Below, one piece after another: positions 19,330 to 27,619 of a stretch of 64,000 nt of DNA (position 1 is the stretch's first letter; each line of letters begins with the position of its first letter). The stretch lies in the NCBI RefSeq assembly GCF_018448935.1, contig NZ_RCWC01000003.1, forward strand, positions 1 to 64,000. Reading direction: 5' to 3'. This DNA is from Photorhabdus noenieputensis (GTDB taxonomy: Bacteria > Pseudomonadota > Gammaproteobacteria > Enterobacterales > Enterobacteriaceae). The notes under the pieces were generated by a model. That model saw only the letters and a list, made by a program, of their open reading frames with translations, had not been told where the DNA came from and did not search any database. The position numbers and the translations under genes are program-made.

Positions 19330-19704
19330 ATGGCTAGTATTCAATTTATTACAGACGAGCATGGCAAAAAACAAGCCGTTATTTTACCAATGGACGAGTA
19401 CGAAAGACTGTTGGCAGCTGCGGATCATGATGAAAATTATCAAATTATTCCCTATACAACGGGACCAAATGACGATGAAACTATTCCTCATGAAGTCGTT
19501 TCTATCATGGTAGACGATGAAGTTTCACTACAAGCCGCTTGGCGCATTTATCGTGGACTATCACAAACTGAGGTAGCGGAAAAATTGGGTATAAAACAAG
19601 CTGCCGTTTCTCAGTTTGAGAAATCAGATCGCCCACGCAAAGCAACGATTGAAAAATTAGCGGATTTATATGATTGCCGAATAAGTCAACTAGTGCTCGA
19701 CTGA
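19330..19704 (+). CDS. HTH-type antitoxin (HigA-like), orphan
   Basis: 124 residues with a GGAG site upstream. The N-terminal ~50 residues (FITDEHGKKQAVILPMDEYERLLAA) form the toxin-binding part seen in antitoxins paired with RelE/ParE toxins. The C-terminal ~55 residues are an XRE-type helix-turn-helix: LSQTEVAEKLGIKQAAVSQFEKSDRPRKATIEKLADLY. A toxin gene would normally precede it, but only a MITE end and the LemA cluster are found there. It is the intact paralogue of the truncated frame at 16190. Confidence 0.85.
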   Translation: MASIQFITDEHGKKQAVILPMDEYERLLAAADHDENYQIIPYTTGPNDDETIPHEVVSIMVDDEVSLQAAWRIYRGLSQTEVAEKLGIKQAAVSQFEKSDRPRKATIEKLADLYDCRISQLVLD

Positions 19705-19950
19705 TTAAAGTTAGTAAAAAGTTACCAATACGACCAGGCTGAGATCTCACCCTGCTGTTTTCCCACCAATGAAATTGCTGCCGGTATACCACCCGCTTTA
19801 TCAACCACTCAAATATCCCCTATCGATTCAATCTGGTTATAATGAAAAACCCATTTCCCGACTTTTAACACTAATTTTGTGAATATAAGGGTCCGGGGTT
19901 TTACAATCACAAACGGCGCTGCGCATATTAACTGAGAACATGTTTTTTCC

Positions 19951-20220
19951 TTAACCAATATTAACGCTACCACCACCAATCACAACTCCACCACAACTCA
20001 CTGCGTCACCGGTTCTCGCCGCAGGTTTACCATCAACAAAAACGGTACTGGAACCACCAGCAATTATGCGTGAATGAGATGAATGTGACGCCAAGCTATC
20101 GCCCTGACGAGCTAAAGGAATACCGTCAACTTTTACACTGGTCGATCCCGAAATAACCGATGTCGCTCCACAATCATCATGCGCTGTACCAATATCACCA
20201 ATCTTTACCGCATTACCCAT
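19951..20220 (-). CDS. PAAR-domain protein (T6SS spike tip)
   Basis: 89 residues from ATG 20220, with GGAGGA seven bases upstream; the longer frame to 20325 has no matching family extension. The whole protein is one PAAR domain: GDIGTAHDDCGATSVISGSTSVKVDG, PLARQGDSLASHSSHSRIIAGGSSTVFVDGKPAARTGDAVSCGG pattern, including the closing GSVNIG. PAAR proteins sharpen the VgrG spike and carry effectors. It is the last gene of the vgrG module and lies after four putative immunity genes. Confidence 0.92.
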   Translation of the reverse strand: MGNAVKIGDIGTAHDDCGATSVISGSTSVKVDGIPLARQGDSLASHSSHSRIIAGGSSTVFVDGKPAARTGDAVSCGGVVIGGGSVNIG

Positions 20221-20312
20221 ATTTCTTCCTCCATATCTGGCAGAATTAACATAATTAGTCTTTATCTTGCGTAACCGATAATAGCTTTCTTTTTCTGTTC
20301 CCATCAAGTAAA

Positions 20313-20338
20313 AATATCGGGTCAAATAACCCGATATT
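20313..20338 (-). terminator. terminator after putative immunity copy 4
   Basis: Perfect 10-bp stem (AATATCGGGT / ACCCGATATT) with a six-base loop, followed on the minus strand by a T-run. The same hairpin follows each of the four tandem genes. Confidence 0.8.
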
Positions 20339-20346
20339 GTTATCCA

Positions 20347-21390
20347 TTAAATTACCTGAACAAAACGGCCATTAATTAATGAAAAGATCGGTGCGACGGT
20401 AGCCAAAACTGTTTCTCCATCTTCCTCATCAACGTAATAGTAGGATATTGGGGAATTTTCTGGATCTGATTTATTCACCAATCTGACCATTCTGCCCTGA
20501 TTCATTATTTTAACGGTATAGTCATCCCAATTAATTGGCTTCATTTTGAAACCTTTTTCGTTGATATCACTGTAAGCAGATTGATCAGCAAAAATACTCT
20601 CTTCACTTTCATTAGTAGCCCAAGCCCAAGCTTTGAGCGCAACTTTTTGTTGTTCCATAAGAGTATTTATATCTTTGGCATTATAAGCCTGCCAGACCGC
20701 CATATAAGCCTGTTGCAATTGCTGACGCTGTTCAAGTGTATCCGTGTAAGGGGTTGCTTTCACCCATTCCCAATCAGGTAAGCCACTGATTCTTACACTA
20801 CGGCTAAATCGGTACAAGGTCATATTAGGAGGAAATTCTTTCGGATTAAAATACTTTTTCTCTACATGCCCATCTTCTATATTTTGAGCCTGTACCACAT
20901 GGCGCACTACCGGTGTGCTAATAGCAGCATATTTCGCTTCATTCGCGGGTGTTGTTGCCACAGGCTGACCATTTTTATCAATTGCCACTTCAATTGCCGT
21001 CAATACTTCACTTTTTTTACCACGCATAGCCGTCAGTTCCAGCGTACATTTGGCCTCAGGGTTAAAATGATTGCGGTCTTTATCTGATAACGCATCTGAG
21101 GAAAACCAACCCAGAGCACCAAACTCCAGACTGACTTCATTTTCACCATTTGCCATTAATAGCATAGAAGCTGTACTGGAGCTACCAAATCCTCGCCCTT
21201 CCAAGGCTGAATTACGGTTACTAAACCCGGTTACTCCATTGGTTTTAATATCACAAAAGGCATATTGGATATCGAATAAGCTACGAATATACAACCTCGG
21301 TTCATTTGCATTAGCACCTTGCATTACCATCACGCCTAAACCTGACATAGTAATCACGCCTAATAATAGCAATAACCATTTTAATTTCAT
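20347..21390 (-). CDS. putative secreted immunity protein, tandem copy 4
   Basis: 347 residues. A signal peptide (MKLKWLLLLLGVITMSGLG to ANA, cleavage about residue 28) predicts a periplasmic protein. The mature part starts NEPRLYIRSLFDIQYAFCDIKTNGVTG and ends INGRFVQVI; Cys46 and the Cys in EAKCTLEL could pair. I do not recognise a named family. The role is inferred from position: four paralogues lie directly downstream of a vgrG/DUF4123/effector set, and periplasmic location suits immunity to a T6SS effector. This copy is followed by the intact PAAR gene. Confidence 0.75.
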   Translation of the reverse strand: MKLKWLLLLLGVITMSGLGVMVMQGANANEPRLYIRSLFDIQYAFCDIKTNGVTGFSNRNSALEGRGFGSSSTASMLLMANGENEVSLEFGALGWFSSDALSDKDRNHFNPEAKCTLELTAMRGKKSEVLTAIEVAIDKNGQPVATTPANEAKYAAISTPVVRHVVQAQNIEDGHVEKKYFNPKEFPPNMTLYRFSRSVRISGLPDWEWVKATPYTDTLEQRQQLQQAYMAVWQAYNAKDINTLMEQQKVALKAWAWATNESEESIFADQSAYSDINEKGFKMKPINWDDYTVKIMNQGRMVRLVNKSDPENSPISYYYVDEEDGETVLATVAPIFSLINGRFVQVI

Positions 21391-21397
21391 TTTATCC

Positions 21398-21529
21398 TCA
21401 CATTCCGGGTAATCCGGTGATAAGTGGAATATTATTCAACTTTAATATTAACCAAACCCACAATCCCAATGTCGTTTTACAATCACTAAATGCTATATCG
21501 ATATCACCGACTTTTATTGCATTTCCCAT
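21398..21529 (-). pseudogene. chimeric PAAR-start/effector-end ORF, junction C
   Basis: 43 codons: MGNAIKVGDIDIAFSDC resembles a PAAR N-terminus, and NNIPLITGLPGM resembles the last residues of the effector at 25059 (DNIPFITGFPRM). The stop is followed by AGGATAAAATG, the start region of the next immunity copy. It looks like the junction of a tandem duplication. Confidence 0.75.
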
Positions 21530-21537
21530 CAAGTAAA

Positions 21538-21563
21538 AATATCGGGTCAAATAACCCGATATT
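21538..21563 (-). terminator. terminator after putative immunity copy 3
   Basis: Same perfect 10-bp stem (AATATCGGGT / ACCCGATATT) followed on the minus strand by a T-run, seven bases after the stop of copy 3. Confidence 0.8.
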
Positions 21564-21570
21564 GCTACCA

Positions 21571-22611
21571 TTAAATCACCTGTACAAAACGACCGTTAAT
21601 CAATGAAAAGATTGGTGCAATGGTAACTAGAACCGTATCACCATCTTCATCATTAACGTAATAAGATATTGGGGAACTCCCCGGGTCTGATTTATTCACC
21701 AGTCTGACCATTCTACCCTGATTCATTATCTGAACCCGGTAGTCATTCCAATTAATCGGTTTCATTTTGAAACTTTTTTCTTTGAAATCATTATGAAAAT
21801 CTTTGTCAGCAAAGATATTCCCTTCACTTTCATTAGTAGCCCTAGCCCAGGCTTTGAGAGCGATTTTTTGTTGATGACGGATAGTATTCACATCTTTTAC
21901 ATTATAAGCCTGCCAAACAGCCATATAAGCCTGTTGCAATTGCTGGCGCTGTTCAGGTGTATCCGTATAAGGTGTTGCCTTCGTCCATTCCCATTCAGGT
22001 AACCCATTGATTTTCACATTACGACTAAACCGGTATAAGATCATATTGGGTGGAAATGTTCGAATATCAAAATAGTTTTCGTCTTTATGTCCAGCTTCTA
22101 TACTGTCTGCTTGTACCACACGAAGTACAACTGGTGTACTAATAGCGGCATATTTAGGTTCATCCGCAGATACCGTTGCTACGGGTTGACCATTTTTATC
22201 CACCTCTACTTCAATAGCCGTCAGTACCTCACTCTTTTTACCGAGCATGGCTGTCAGTTCTAACTTGCACTTCGCTTCAAGATTGAAATGGCTGCGGACT
22301 TTATCTGACAAAGTATCCCGAGAAAACCAGCCTAGTGCCCCGAACTCCAGACTGATTTCATTTTCACCATTTGCCATTAATAGCATGGAAGCTGTACTGG
22401 CGGTACCAAATCCCCGACCTTCCCGGGCTGAATCTCTATTATCCATTCCCGTTACTCCATTGGTTTTAATATCACAAAAGGCATACTGAATATCGAATAA
22501 ACTGCGAATATACAACCTCGGTTCATTTGCATTAGCACCTTGCATTACCATCACGCCTAAACCTGACATAGTAATCACGCCTAATAATAGCAATAACCAT
22601 TTTAACCTCAT
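21571..22611 (-). CDS. putative secreted immunity protein, tandem copy 3
   Basis: 346 residues. The first ~55 and last ~20 residues are nearly identical to copies 2 and 4, with the same signal peptide. The middle differs, for example EAGHKDENYFDIRTFPPNM here against EDGHVEKKYFNPKEFPPNM in copy 4. Cys46 is kept and EAKCKLEL replaces EAKCTLEL. Like the others it has its own terminator and a short chimeric ORF in front, so each copy may be a separate transcript unless there is read-through. Confidence 0.75.
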   Translation of the reverse strand: MRLKWLLLLLGVITMSGLGVMVMQGANANEPRLYIRSLFDIQYAFCDIKTNGVTGMDNRDSAREGRGFGTASTASMLLMANGENEISLEFGALGWFSRDTLSDKVRSHFNLEAKCKLELTAMLGKKSEVLTAIEVEVDKNGQPVATVSADEPKYAAISTPVVLRVVQADSIEAGHKDENYFDIRTFPPNMILYRFSRNVKINGLPEWEWTKATPYTDTPEQRQQLQQAYMAVWQAYNVKDVNTIRHQQKIALKAWARATNESEGNIFADKDFHNDFKEKSFKMKPINWNDYRVQIMNQGRMVRLVNKSDPGSSPISYYVNDEDGDTVLVTIAPIFSLINGRFVQVI

Positions 22612-22618
22612 TTTATCC

Positions 22619-22750
22619 TCACATTCCGGGTAACCCGGTGATAAGTGGAATATTATTCAACTTTAATATTAACCAAACCTACAATCCCAATGTCGTTTTA
22701 CAATCACCAAATGCTATATCGATATCACCGACTTTTATTGCATTTCCCAT
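22619..22750 (-). pseudogene. chimeric PAAR-start/effector-end ORF, junction B
   Basis: 43 codons of the same length and plan as the ORF at 21398: PAAR-like start MGNAIKVGDID and effector-like end NIPLITGLPGM. It separates putative immunity copies 2 and 3. Confidence 0.75.
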
Positions 22751-22760
22751 CCTTAGGAAA

Positions 22761-22786
22761 AATATCGGGTCAAATAACCCGATATT
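22761..22786 (-). terminator. terminator after putative immunity copy 2
   Basis: Same AATATCGGGT / ACCCGATATT stem with T-run on the minus strand, ten bases after the stop of copy 2. Confidence 0.8.
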
Positions 22787-22795
22787 GGCTATCCA

Positions 22796-23839
22796 TTAAA
22801 TTACCTGAACAAAACGGCCATTAATTAATGAGAAAATCGGCGCAACAGTCGCTAAAATCGTATCTCCATCTTCCTCATCAACGTAATAGTAAGATATTGG
22901 GGAACTTTCTGGGTCTGATTTATTCACCAACCTGACCATTCTTCCCTGATTCATTATTTTCACTCTGTAGTCATCCCAATTAATTGGCTTCATTTTGAAA
23001 CTTTTTATTTTGATATTATGGTAAACAGACTGATCAGCAAAAACACTCTCTTCAGTTTCACCAGAAGCCCAAGCCCAAGCTTTGAGCGCAACTTTTTGTT
23101 GATCACGGAGTGTATTCAAATCCTTAGCGTTATAAGCCTGCCAGACCGCTACATAAGCTTGTTGTAATTGCCGACGTTGCTCTGGAGTATCGGTATAAGG
23201 GGTTGCTTTCTCCCATTCCCAATCAGGTAAGCCACTGATTTTTACATTTCGGCTAAACCGATATAAAGTCATATCAGGTGGAAATTGTCGGATATTAAAA
23301 TAATCTTTATCTTCATGTCCAGCCTCTACGTTTTCTGCCTGAATCGTATGACGTACCACTGATGTACTAATAGCAGCATATTTCGCTTCATTTGCAGGTG
23401 TTATTGCTACAGGCTGACCATTTTTATCAATTGCCACTTCAATTGCCGTCAATACTTCACTTTTTTTACCACGCATAGCCGTCAGTTCCAGCGTGCATTT
23501 GGCCTCAGGGTTAAAGTGGTTGCGGGTTTCATCTGATATCTTATCCGGGGAAAACCAACCTAGTGCGCCAAATTCTAGACTGATTTCATTTTCACCGTTT
23601 GTCATAAATAACATGGAAGCCGTACTGGCAGTACCAAATCCCCGACCTCGCCGGGCTGAGTTTCGATTATCCATTCCCGTTACGCCATTGGTTTTAATAT
23701 CACAAAAGGCATATTGGATATCGAATAAGCTACGAATATACAACCTCGGTTCATTTGCATTAGCACCTTGCATTACCATCACGCCTAAACCTGACATAGT
23801 AATCACGCCTAATAATAGCAATAACCATTTTAATTTCAT
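22796..23839 (-). CDS. putative secreted immunity protein, tandem copy 2
   Basis: 347 residues with the same signal peptide as copies 3 and 4 and the same C-terminus. The variable centre reads EAGHEDKDYFNIRQFPPDM and KIKSFKMKPINWDDY. It shares KKSEVLTAIEVAIDKNGQPVA with copy 4. The pattern of near-identical ends and diverged centres suggests gene conversion at the ends, or selection for change in the centre. Confidence 0.75.
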   Translation of the reverse strand: MKLKWLLLLLGVITMSGLGVMVMQGANANEPRLYIRSLFDIQYAFCDIKTNGVTGMDNRNSARRGRGFGTASTASMLFMTNGENEISLEFGALGWFSPDKISDETRNHFNPEAKCTLELTAMRGKKSEVLTAIEVAIDKNGQPVAITPANEAKYAAISTSVVRHTIQAENVEAGHEDKDYFNIRQFPPDMTLYRFSRNVKISGLPDWEWEKATPYTDTPEQRRQLQQAYVAVWQAYNAKDLNTLRDQQKVALKAWAWASGETEESVFADQSVYHNIKIKSFKMKPINWDDYRVKIMNQGRMVRLVNKSDPESSPISYYYVDEEDGDTILATVAPIFSLINGRFVQVI

Positions 23840-23846
23840 TTTATCC

Positions 23847-23978
23847 TCACATTCCGGGTAATCCGGTGATAAGTGGAATATTATTCAACTTTAATATTAA
23901 CCAAACCCACAATCCCAATGCCGTTTTACAATCACCAAATGCTGTATCGGTATCACCTACTTTTATTGCATTTCCCAT
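23847..23978 (-). pseudogene. chimeric PAAR-start/effector-end ORF, junction A
   Basis: 43 codons, same plan as the ORFs at 21398 and 22619, with a few base changes (for example GGTGATACCGATACAG). It separates putative immunity copies 1 and 2. Confidence 0.75.
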
Positions 23979-23986
23979 CCAGAAAA

Positions 23987-24012
23987 AATATCGGGTCAAA
24001 TAACCCGATATT
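23987..24012 (-). terminator. terminator after putative immunity copy 1
   Basis: Same AATATCGGGT / ACCCGATATT stem, followed on the minus strand by six Ts, nine bases after the stop of copy 1. Confidence 0.8.
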
Positions 24013-24020
24013 GCTACCCA

Positions 24021-25037
24021 TTAAATTACCTGAACAAAACGGCCATTAATTAATGAGAAAATCGGCGCAACAGTCGCTAAAACCGTATCGCCATCTTCAT
24101 CAACATAATAATAGGATATTGGGGAACTTTCTGGATCTGATTTATTCACCAATCTGACCATTCTTCCTTGGTTCATTATTTTAACAGTGTAGTCGTTCCA
24201 ATTAATTGGTCTCATTTTGAAACCTTTTTCGTTGATATCACTGTAAACAGATTGATCAGCGAAAATACTCTCTTCGCTTTCATTAGTAGCCCAAGCCCAA
24301 GCTTTGAGAGATGCTTTTTGTTGTACCCGTATAGTATTCACATCTTTGGCGTTATAAGCCTGCCAGACCGCCATATAAGCCTGTTGCAATTGCTGGCGCT
24401 GTTCTGGGGTATCCGTATAAAGTGTTGCCTTTATCCACTCCCATTCAGGTAAGCCACTGATTTTTACATTTCGGCTAAATCGGTATAAGGTCATATTAGG
24501 TGGAAATTTCCGGCTATTAAAGAATTTTTTATCTTTATGCCCAGCCTCTACCTTTTCTGCTTGTATCACATGACGTACCACTGGTGTACTAATAGCAGCA
24601 TATTTAGCTTCATTCGCGGGTGTTGTTGCCACTGGCTGACCATTTTTATCAATTGCCACTTCAATTGCCGTCAATACTTCACTTTTTTTACCACGCATAG
24701 CCATCAGTTCCAGCGTGCATTTAGCTTCAGGGTCAAAGTGATTACGAGTTTTATCTGACATTTCACTTGGAGAAAACCAATCCAAAGCACCAAACTCCAA
24801 GCTGATTTCATTTTCACCATTAGTCATGAATAGCATAGATGCTGTACTGCCGGTACCAAATCCCCGACCTTCCCGAGCCGAATCACGGTTATCCATTCCC
24901 GTTACGCCATTGGTTTTAATATCACAAAAGGCATATTGAATATCGAATAAACTGCGGATATACAACTGCGGTTCACTTGCGTTAGCATCAGACATAGCAA
25001 TCACTCCTAACCATAGTAATAACAATTTTAATTTCAT
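24021..25037 (-). CDS. putative secreted immunity protein, tandem copy 1 (next to effector)
   Basis: 338 residues. It is the copy directly downstream of the effector (21 bp away), so it is the most likely cognate partner. Its signal peptide is shorter than in copies 2-4, MKLKLLLLWLGVIAMSDANA, lacking about nine residues after the hydrophobic core. The mature part begins SEPQLYIRSLFDIQYAFCDIKTNGV. It ends VQVI like the others, and lacks one Glu in YYVDEDGDTVL. Function inferred from position only. Confidence 0.75.
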   Translation of the reverse strand: MKLKLLLLWLGVIAMSDANASEPQLYIRSLFDIQYAFCDIKTNGVTGMDNRDSAREGRGFGTGSTASMLFMTNGENEISLEFGALDWFSPSEMSDKTRNHFDPEAKCTLELMAMRGKKSEVLTAIEVAIDKNGQPVATTPANEAKYAAISTPVVRHVIQAEKVEAGHKDKKFFNSRKFPPNMTLYRFSRNVKISGLPEWEWIKATLYTDTPEQRQQLQQAYMAVWQAYNAKDVNTIRVQQKASLKAWAWATNESEESIFADQSVYSDINEKGFKMRPINWNDYTVKIMNQGRMVRLVNKSDPESSPISYYYVDEDGDTVLATVAPIFSLINGRFVQVI

Positions 25038-25058
25038 TTTTTATCCTTTCATGCCTCT

Positions 25059-26672
25059 TTACATTCTTGGGAATCCGGTAATAAATGGGATATTATCCAT
25101 CTTAGGCTTAAAGTTAGAGTCATAACCCATTTCCCATGACGCTGTTTCAGCACCTGGAACAATCTCGGGGCGAACCACAGACCGTTCTTCTCCTATCAGA
25201 TTAATTCTTAACGGGGATTCTTTGGCTTTTAATGGATCGGCAATAACCCATTTCCACTTCTTTTTGATTTCAAATAAACTTTTTGTACTATCCATTTCTT
25301 TATTCTTTGTCTTTGCATCAGCAGCTACCTGAATCTCAGCAACAATCCCATTATGGTAGCCAGCCAGATCGATCCCTTTATCATGCTGATCAAGTTCAAA
25401 ACCCGCCGCTGTTTTTACAGCCACACCCGCTCCTATTGCAACTTCCATTATCATAATATGGGTCTTAAAGGCGACATTCACTTTTCCTACCAGACTCAAT
25501 TTCAAATCATTCTTATCACCGGCGTCAAAAGTCCACTGCTTTTGTTTATAAGCGGCACCCAATTGAAAGGACAAATTGCATGTCAAAATAATGCAACATT
25601 CCAGATCTAAATATTTTTTATCATTTGAATTCCTGCGAGCCAGCGCCTTCCTGAATTTGGCTGCCACCTTCTCTATCTTGCAATACGCCGCCCCCATTTG
25701 AATGAGATCCAATTTTGCCGTCATCCCCATAAAAGGCGCGGCGCTGAAACCTAAAAAATGGGTACGGTCATCCATCGAAGTGGTTCGGTCATAAGCATAA
25801 GCCAGTCCAATATTGATGGGGTCCACTTTGAGCTCAAGCAGTTGGTAGCTGCGGGTGCCTTTTGAATCCGGATCGGGTGCCAGGTATTCCTTGGTATAAC
25901 CCAGTAGCTTTTCCACTCGATTGATAGCCTCTAAATTGGGCAGGGTTTTCCTCACCTGATTAACTTCCGCAAACTTCGCCGAGTAATCCATATCCTGAAC
26001 CGTTAAAGCGTATTCGACGTTAATCGCCGTCTGTCGGGTCAGATAAAATGGGTCCGTATGGGTTGTCCACCCACTGCGCAGTTTATTGCCATTTTTAGGC
26101 TTGACATTTTCCATCGCCTGACGCGCTTTTTTCTGTTCATCACGCCGCTCCTTTACAGAACGTTCTCCGTGGGAAAAATCAAAGCTCAACCCAACCGAAA
26201 CCATAAAACTGACCGACGGGTAAACCGCTATCGTCGCGTACTGTTGATTATCCAGGCAACCCTGGGTTATTAACTTATAATAACGCGGTTCACTGTACAT
26301 ATCTGTCGGATTAGCAAGATTAGATAAATAAAACCAGACACTTTCCAGGTCACTTTCAATCTCAGCGTCTTTTAGCTGATCTTTATAAAATAATGTCACC
26401 TCCTGTGGCGCATTAAATTCTAGCGTTTTCTCTTTCTGCCCCCCCGTTAGCACCGCATGATGTTTAGCCGTGTTATTACATTTACCTTCAATCTGTATCG
26501 TCCCTTTTTGACCTTTTCCATCATCAATCAGGCTCATCTTAATTGCCGGTTTTTCAGGCCATACCTGCGTATTCTGACCAAAAGTGACGCTGATTTTATA
26601 AATACAGGGGTCTGGGTTGTCGCATGTCATGCAAGCAACACCAGCGCGGGATGAAATAGTTTGCTCTACCAT
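25059..26672 (-). CDS. putative T6SS effector of unknown type
   Basis: 537 residues, no signal peptide. The N-terminus has three close cysteines (C14, C17, C23 in ACMTCDNPDPC). The body is rich in beta-type segments; several repeated hydrophobic/Gly stretches (VAIGAGVAVKTAAGFEL, LSFQLGAAYKQKQW) recall membrane-active or barrel-like proteins, but no catalytic motif is recognised. It ends MDNIPFITGFPRM. It lies 20 bp after the DUF4123 adaptor gene, the usual place for a T6SS cargo effector, and 21 bp before the first putative immunity gene. I call it an effector by context; its activity is unknown. Confidence 0.65.
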   Translation of the reverse strand: MVEQTISSRAGVACMTCDNPDPCIYKISVTFGQNTQVWPEKPAIKMSLIDDGKGQKGTIQIEGKCNNTAKHHAVLTGGQKEKTLEFNAPQEVTLFYKDQLKDAEIESDLESVWFYLSNLANPTDMYSEPRYYKLITQGCLDNQQYATIAVYPSVSFMVSVGLSFDFSHGERSVKERRDEQKKARQAMENVKPKNGNKLRSGWTTHTDPFYLTRQTAINVEYALTVQDMDYSAKFAEVNQVRKTLPNLEAINRVEKLLGYTKEYLAPDPDSKGTRSYQLLELKVDPINIGLAYAYDRTTSMDDRTHFLGFSAAPFMGMTAKLDLIQMGAAYCKIEKVAAKFRKALARRNSNDKKYLDLECCIILTCNLSFQLGAAYKQKQWTFDAGDKNDLKLSLVGKVNVAFKTHIMIMEVAIGAGVAVKTAAGFELDQHDKGIDLAGYHNGIVAEIQVAADAKTKNKEMDSTKSLFEIKKKWKWVIADPLKAKESPLRINLIGEERSVVRPEIVPGAETASWEMGYDSNFKPKMDNIPFITGFPRM

Positions 26673-26692
26673 ATCAATTACCTTTTAATTAC

Positions 26693-27619
26693 CTAATCGG
26701 GGATAAAACCCAATTCGCTTTTTAATAATGTTTCCATCCGATAATAACCCGGCCACTGGGGGTCTCTGAGCGCGGTTAACCATGCCTGCGGGATTTGCTC
26801 AAACTGATTGATATGTCTCGCCATCAGTAAATAGAGAAACCCGCCAATGGCGCGTTCATCAGTGATTTCATTATCACGACAAAAATAAAAACAATCCTCC
26901 GCTAAGGTTTTATGTTGAATAAATGTCTCCTCATCCATATAGGCGGGAGAATAATGTGTATCAGGGAGCGTGTTTTTCAATACCCGGTCTGAATGTGCCG
27001 ACAGGGTATCGTATGGCAGATCTATGGTACCGGCACCATTATGGTAATTGACTTCATTAATAAATCGCGTCAGTTTATTAATATATCGTTGTTCGAATAG
27101 CTCATTTAACTGAGCATATTGCTTTGTTGTGATCCGCAACATCTTTTGTCTGGAGCCAGCCTCCGCGGGAAATTGTTTTCTGACCACGTGAAAATTATCC
27201 TCATGCTTAACACCCATCAGAGAAGTGCTAATTTTATTTATCGGCCCCATGAAACAGTGAATTTCCCAGTCACTGAGGACACTGAGAAACTCCCAGATAT
27301 TACGCGGATCATAAAACCGGAAAAATACCGGTTTATCTTGATCGGGTAATAATACTTGCAGATATTTGCGTAAATGCTGACGCAATGTTTTCATATCCGC
27401 TTTTGAGTGAAGACAAATTCCCCAGCATGTTTGCCATTCCTCCAAATAAAGTCCGACTTTTTCTGTCACCTCCACCAAGTAAGGTGCCACCTTAAGCAGT
27501 TCAGGTGATAAAGATTCGTCATAAAGACAAACCGCAGGGGGATTAAAATTTTCCAAGATAAAAAACAATCGGTATTCAATCGCACCGTCAATGACGACAT
27601 AATATTTTTCAGCGGCCAT
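26693..27619 (-). CDS. DUF4123 T6SS effector adaptor (Tap/TEC type)
   Basis: 308 residues. The N-terminal half is DUF4123-like: YYVVIDGAIEYRLF, APYLVEVTE, WGICLHSKADMKTLRQHLRKYLQV, PVFFRFYDPRNIWEFL and FMGPI. DUF4123 proteins are chaperones that load effectors onto the matching VgrG. The stop of vgrG and this start share one base (TGATG), showing translational coupling. The effector encoded next is the expected client. The C-terminal third (from ~165) is a helical extension of the type that contacts the effector. Confidence 0.88.
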   Translation of the reverse strand: MAAEKYYVVIDGAIEYRLFFILENFNPPAVCLYDESLSPELLKVAPYLVEVTEKVGLYLEEWQTCWGICLHSKADMKTLRQHLRKYLQVLLPDQDKPVFFRFYDPRNIWEFLSVLSDWEIHCFMGPINKISTSLMGVKHEDNFHVVRKQFPAEAGSRQKMLRITTKQYAQLNELFEQRYINKLTRFINEVNYHNGAGTIDLPYDTLSAHSDRVLKNTLPDTHYSPAYMDEETFIQHKTLAEDCFYFCRDNEITDERAIGGFLYLLMARHINQFEQIPQAWLTALRDPQWPGYYRMETLLKSELGFIPD

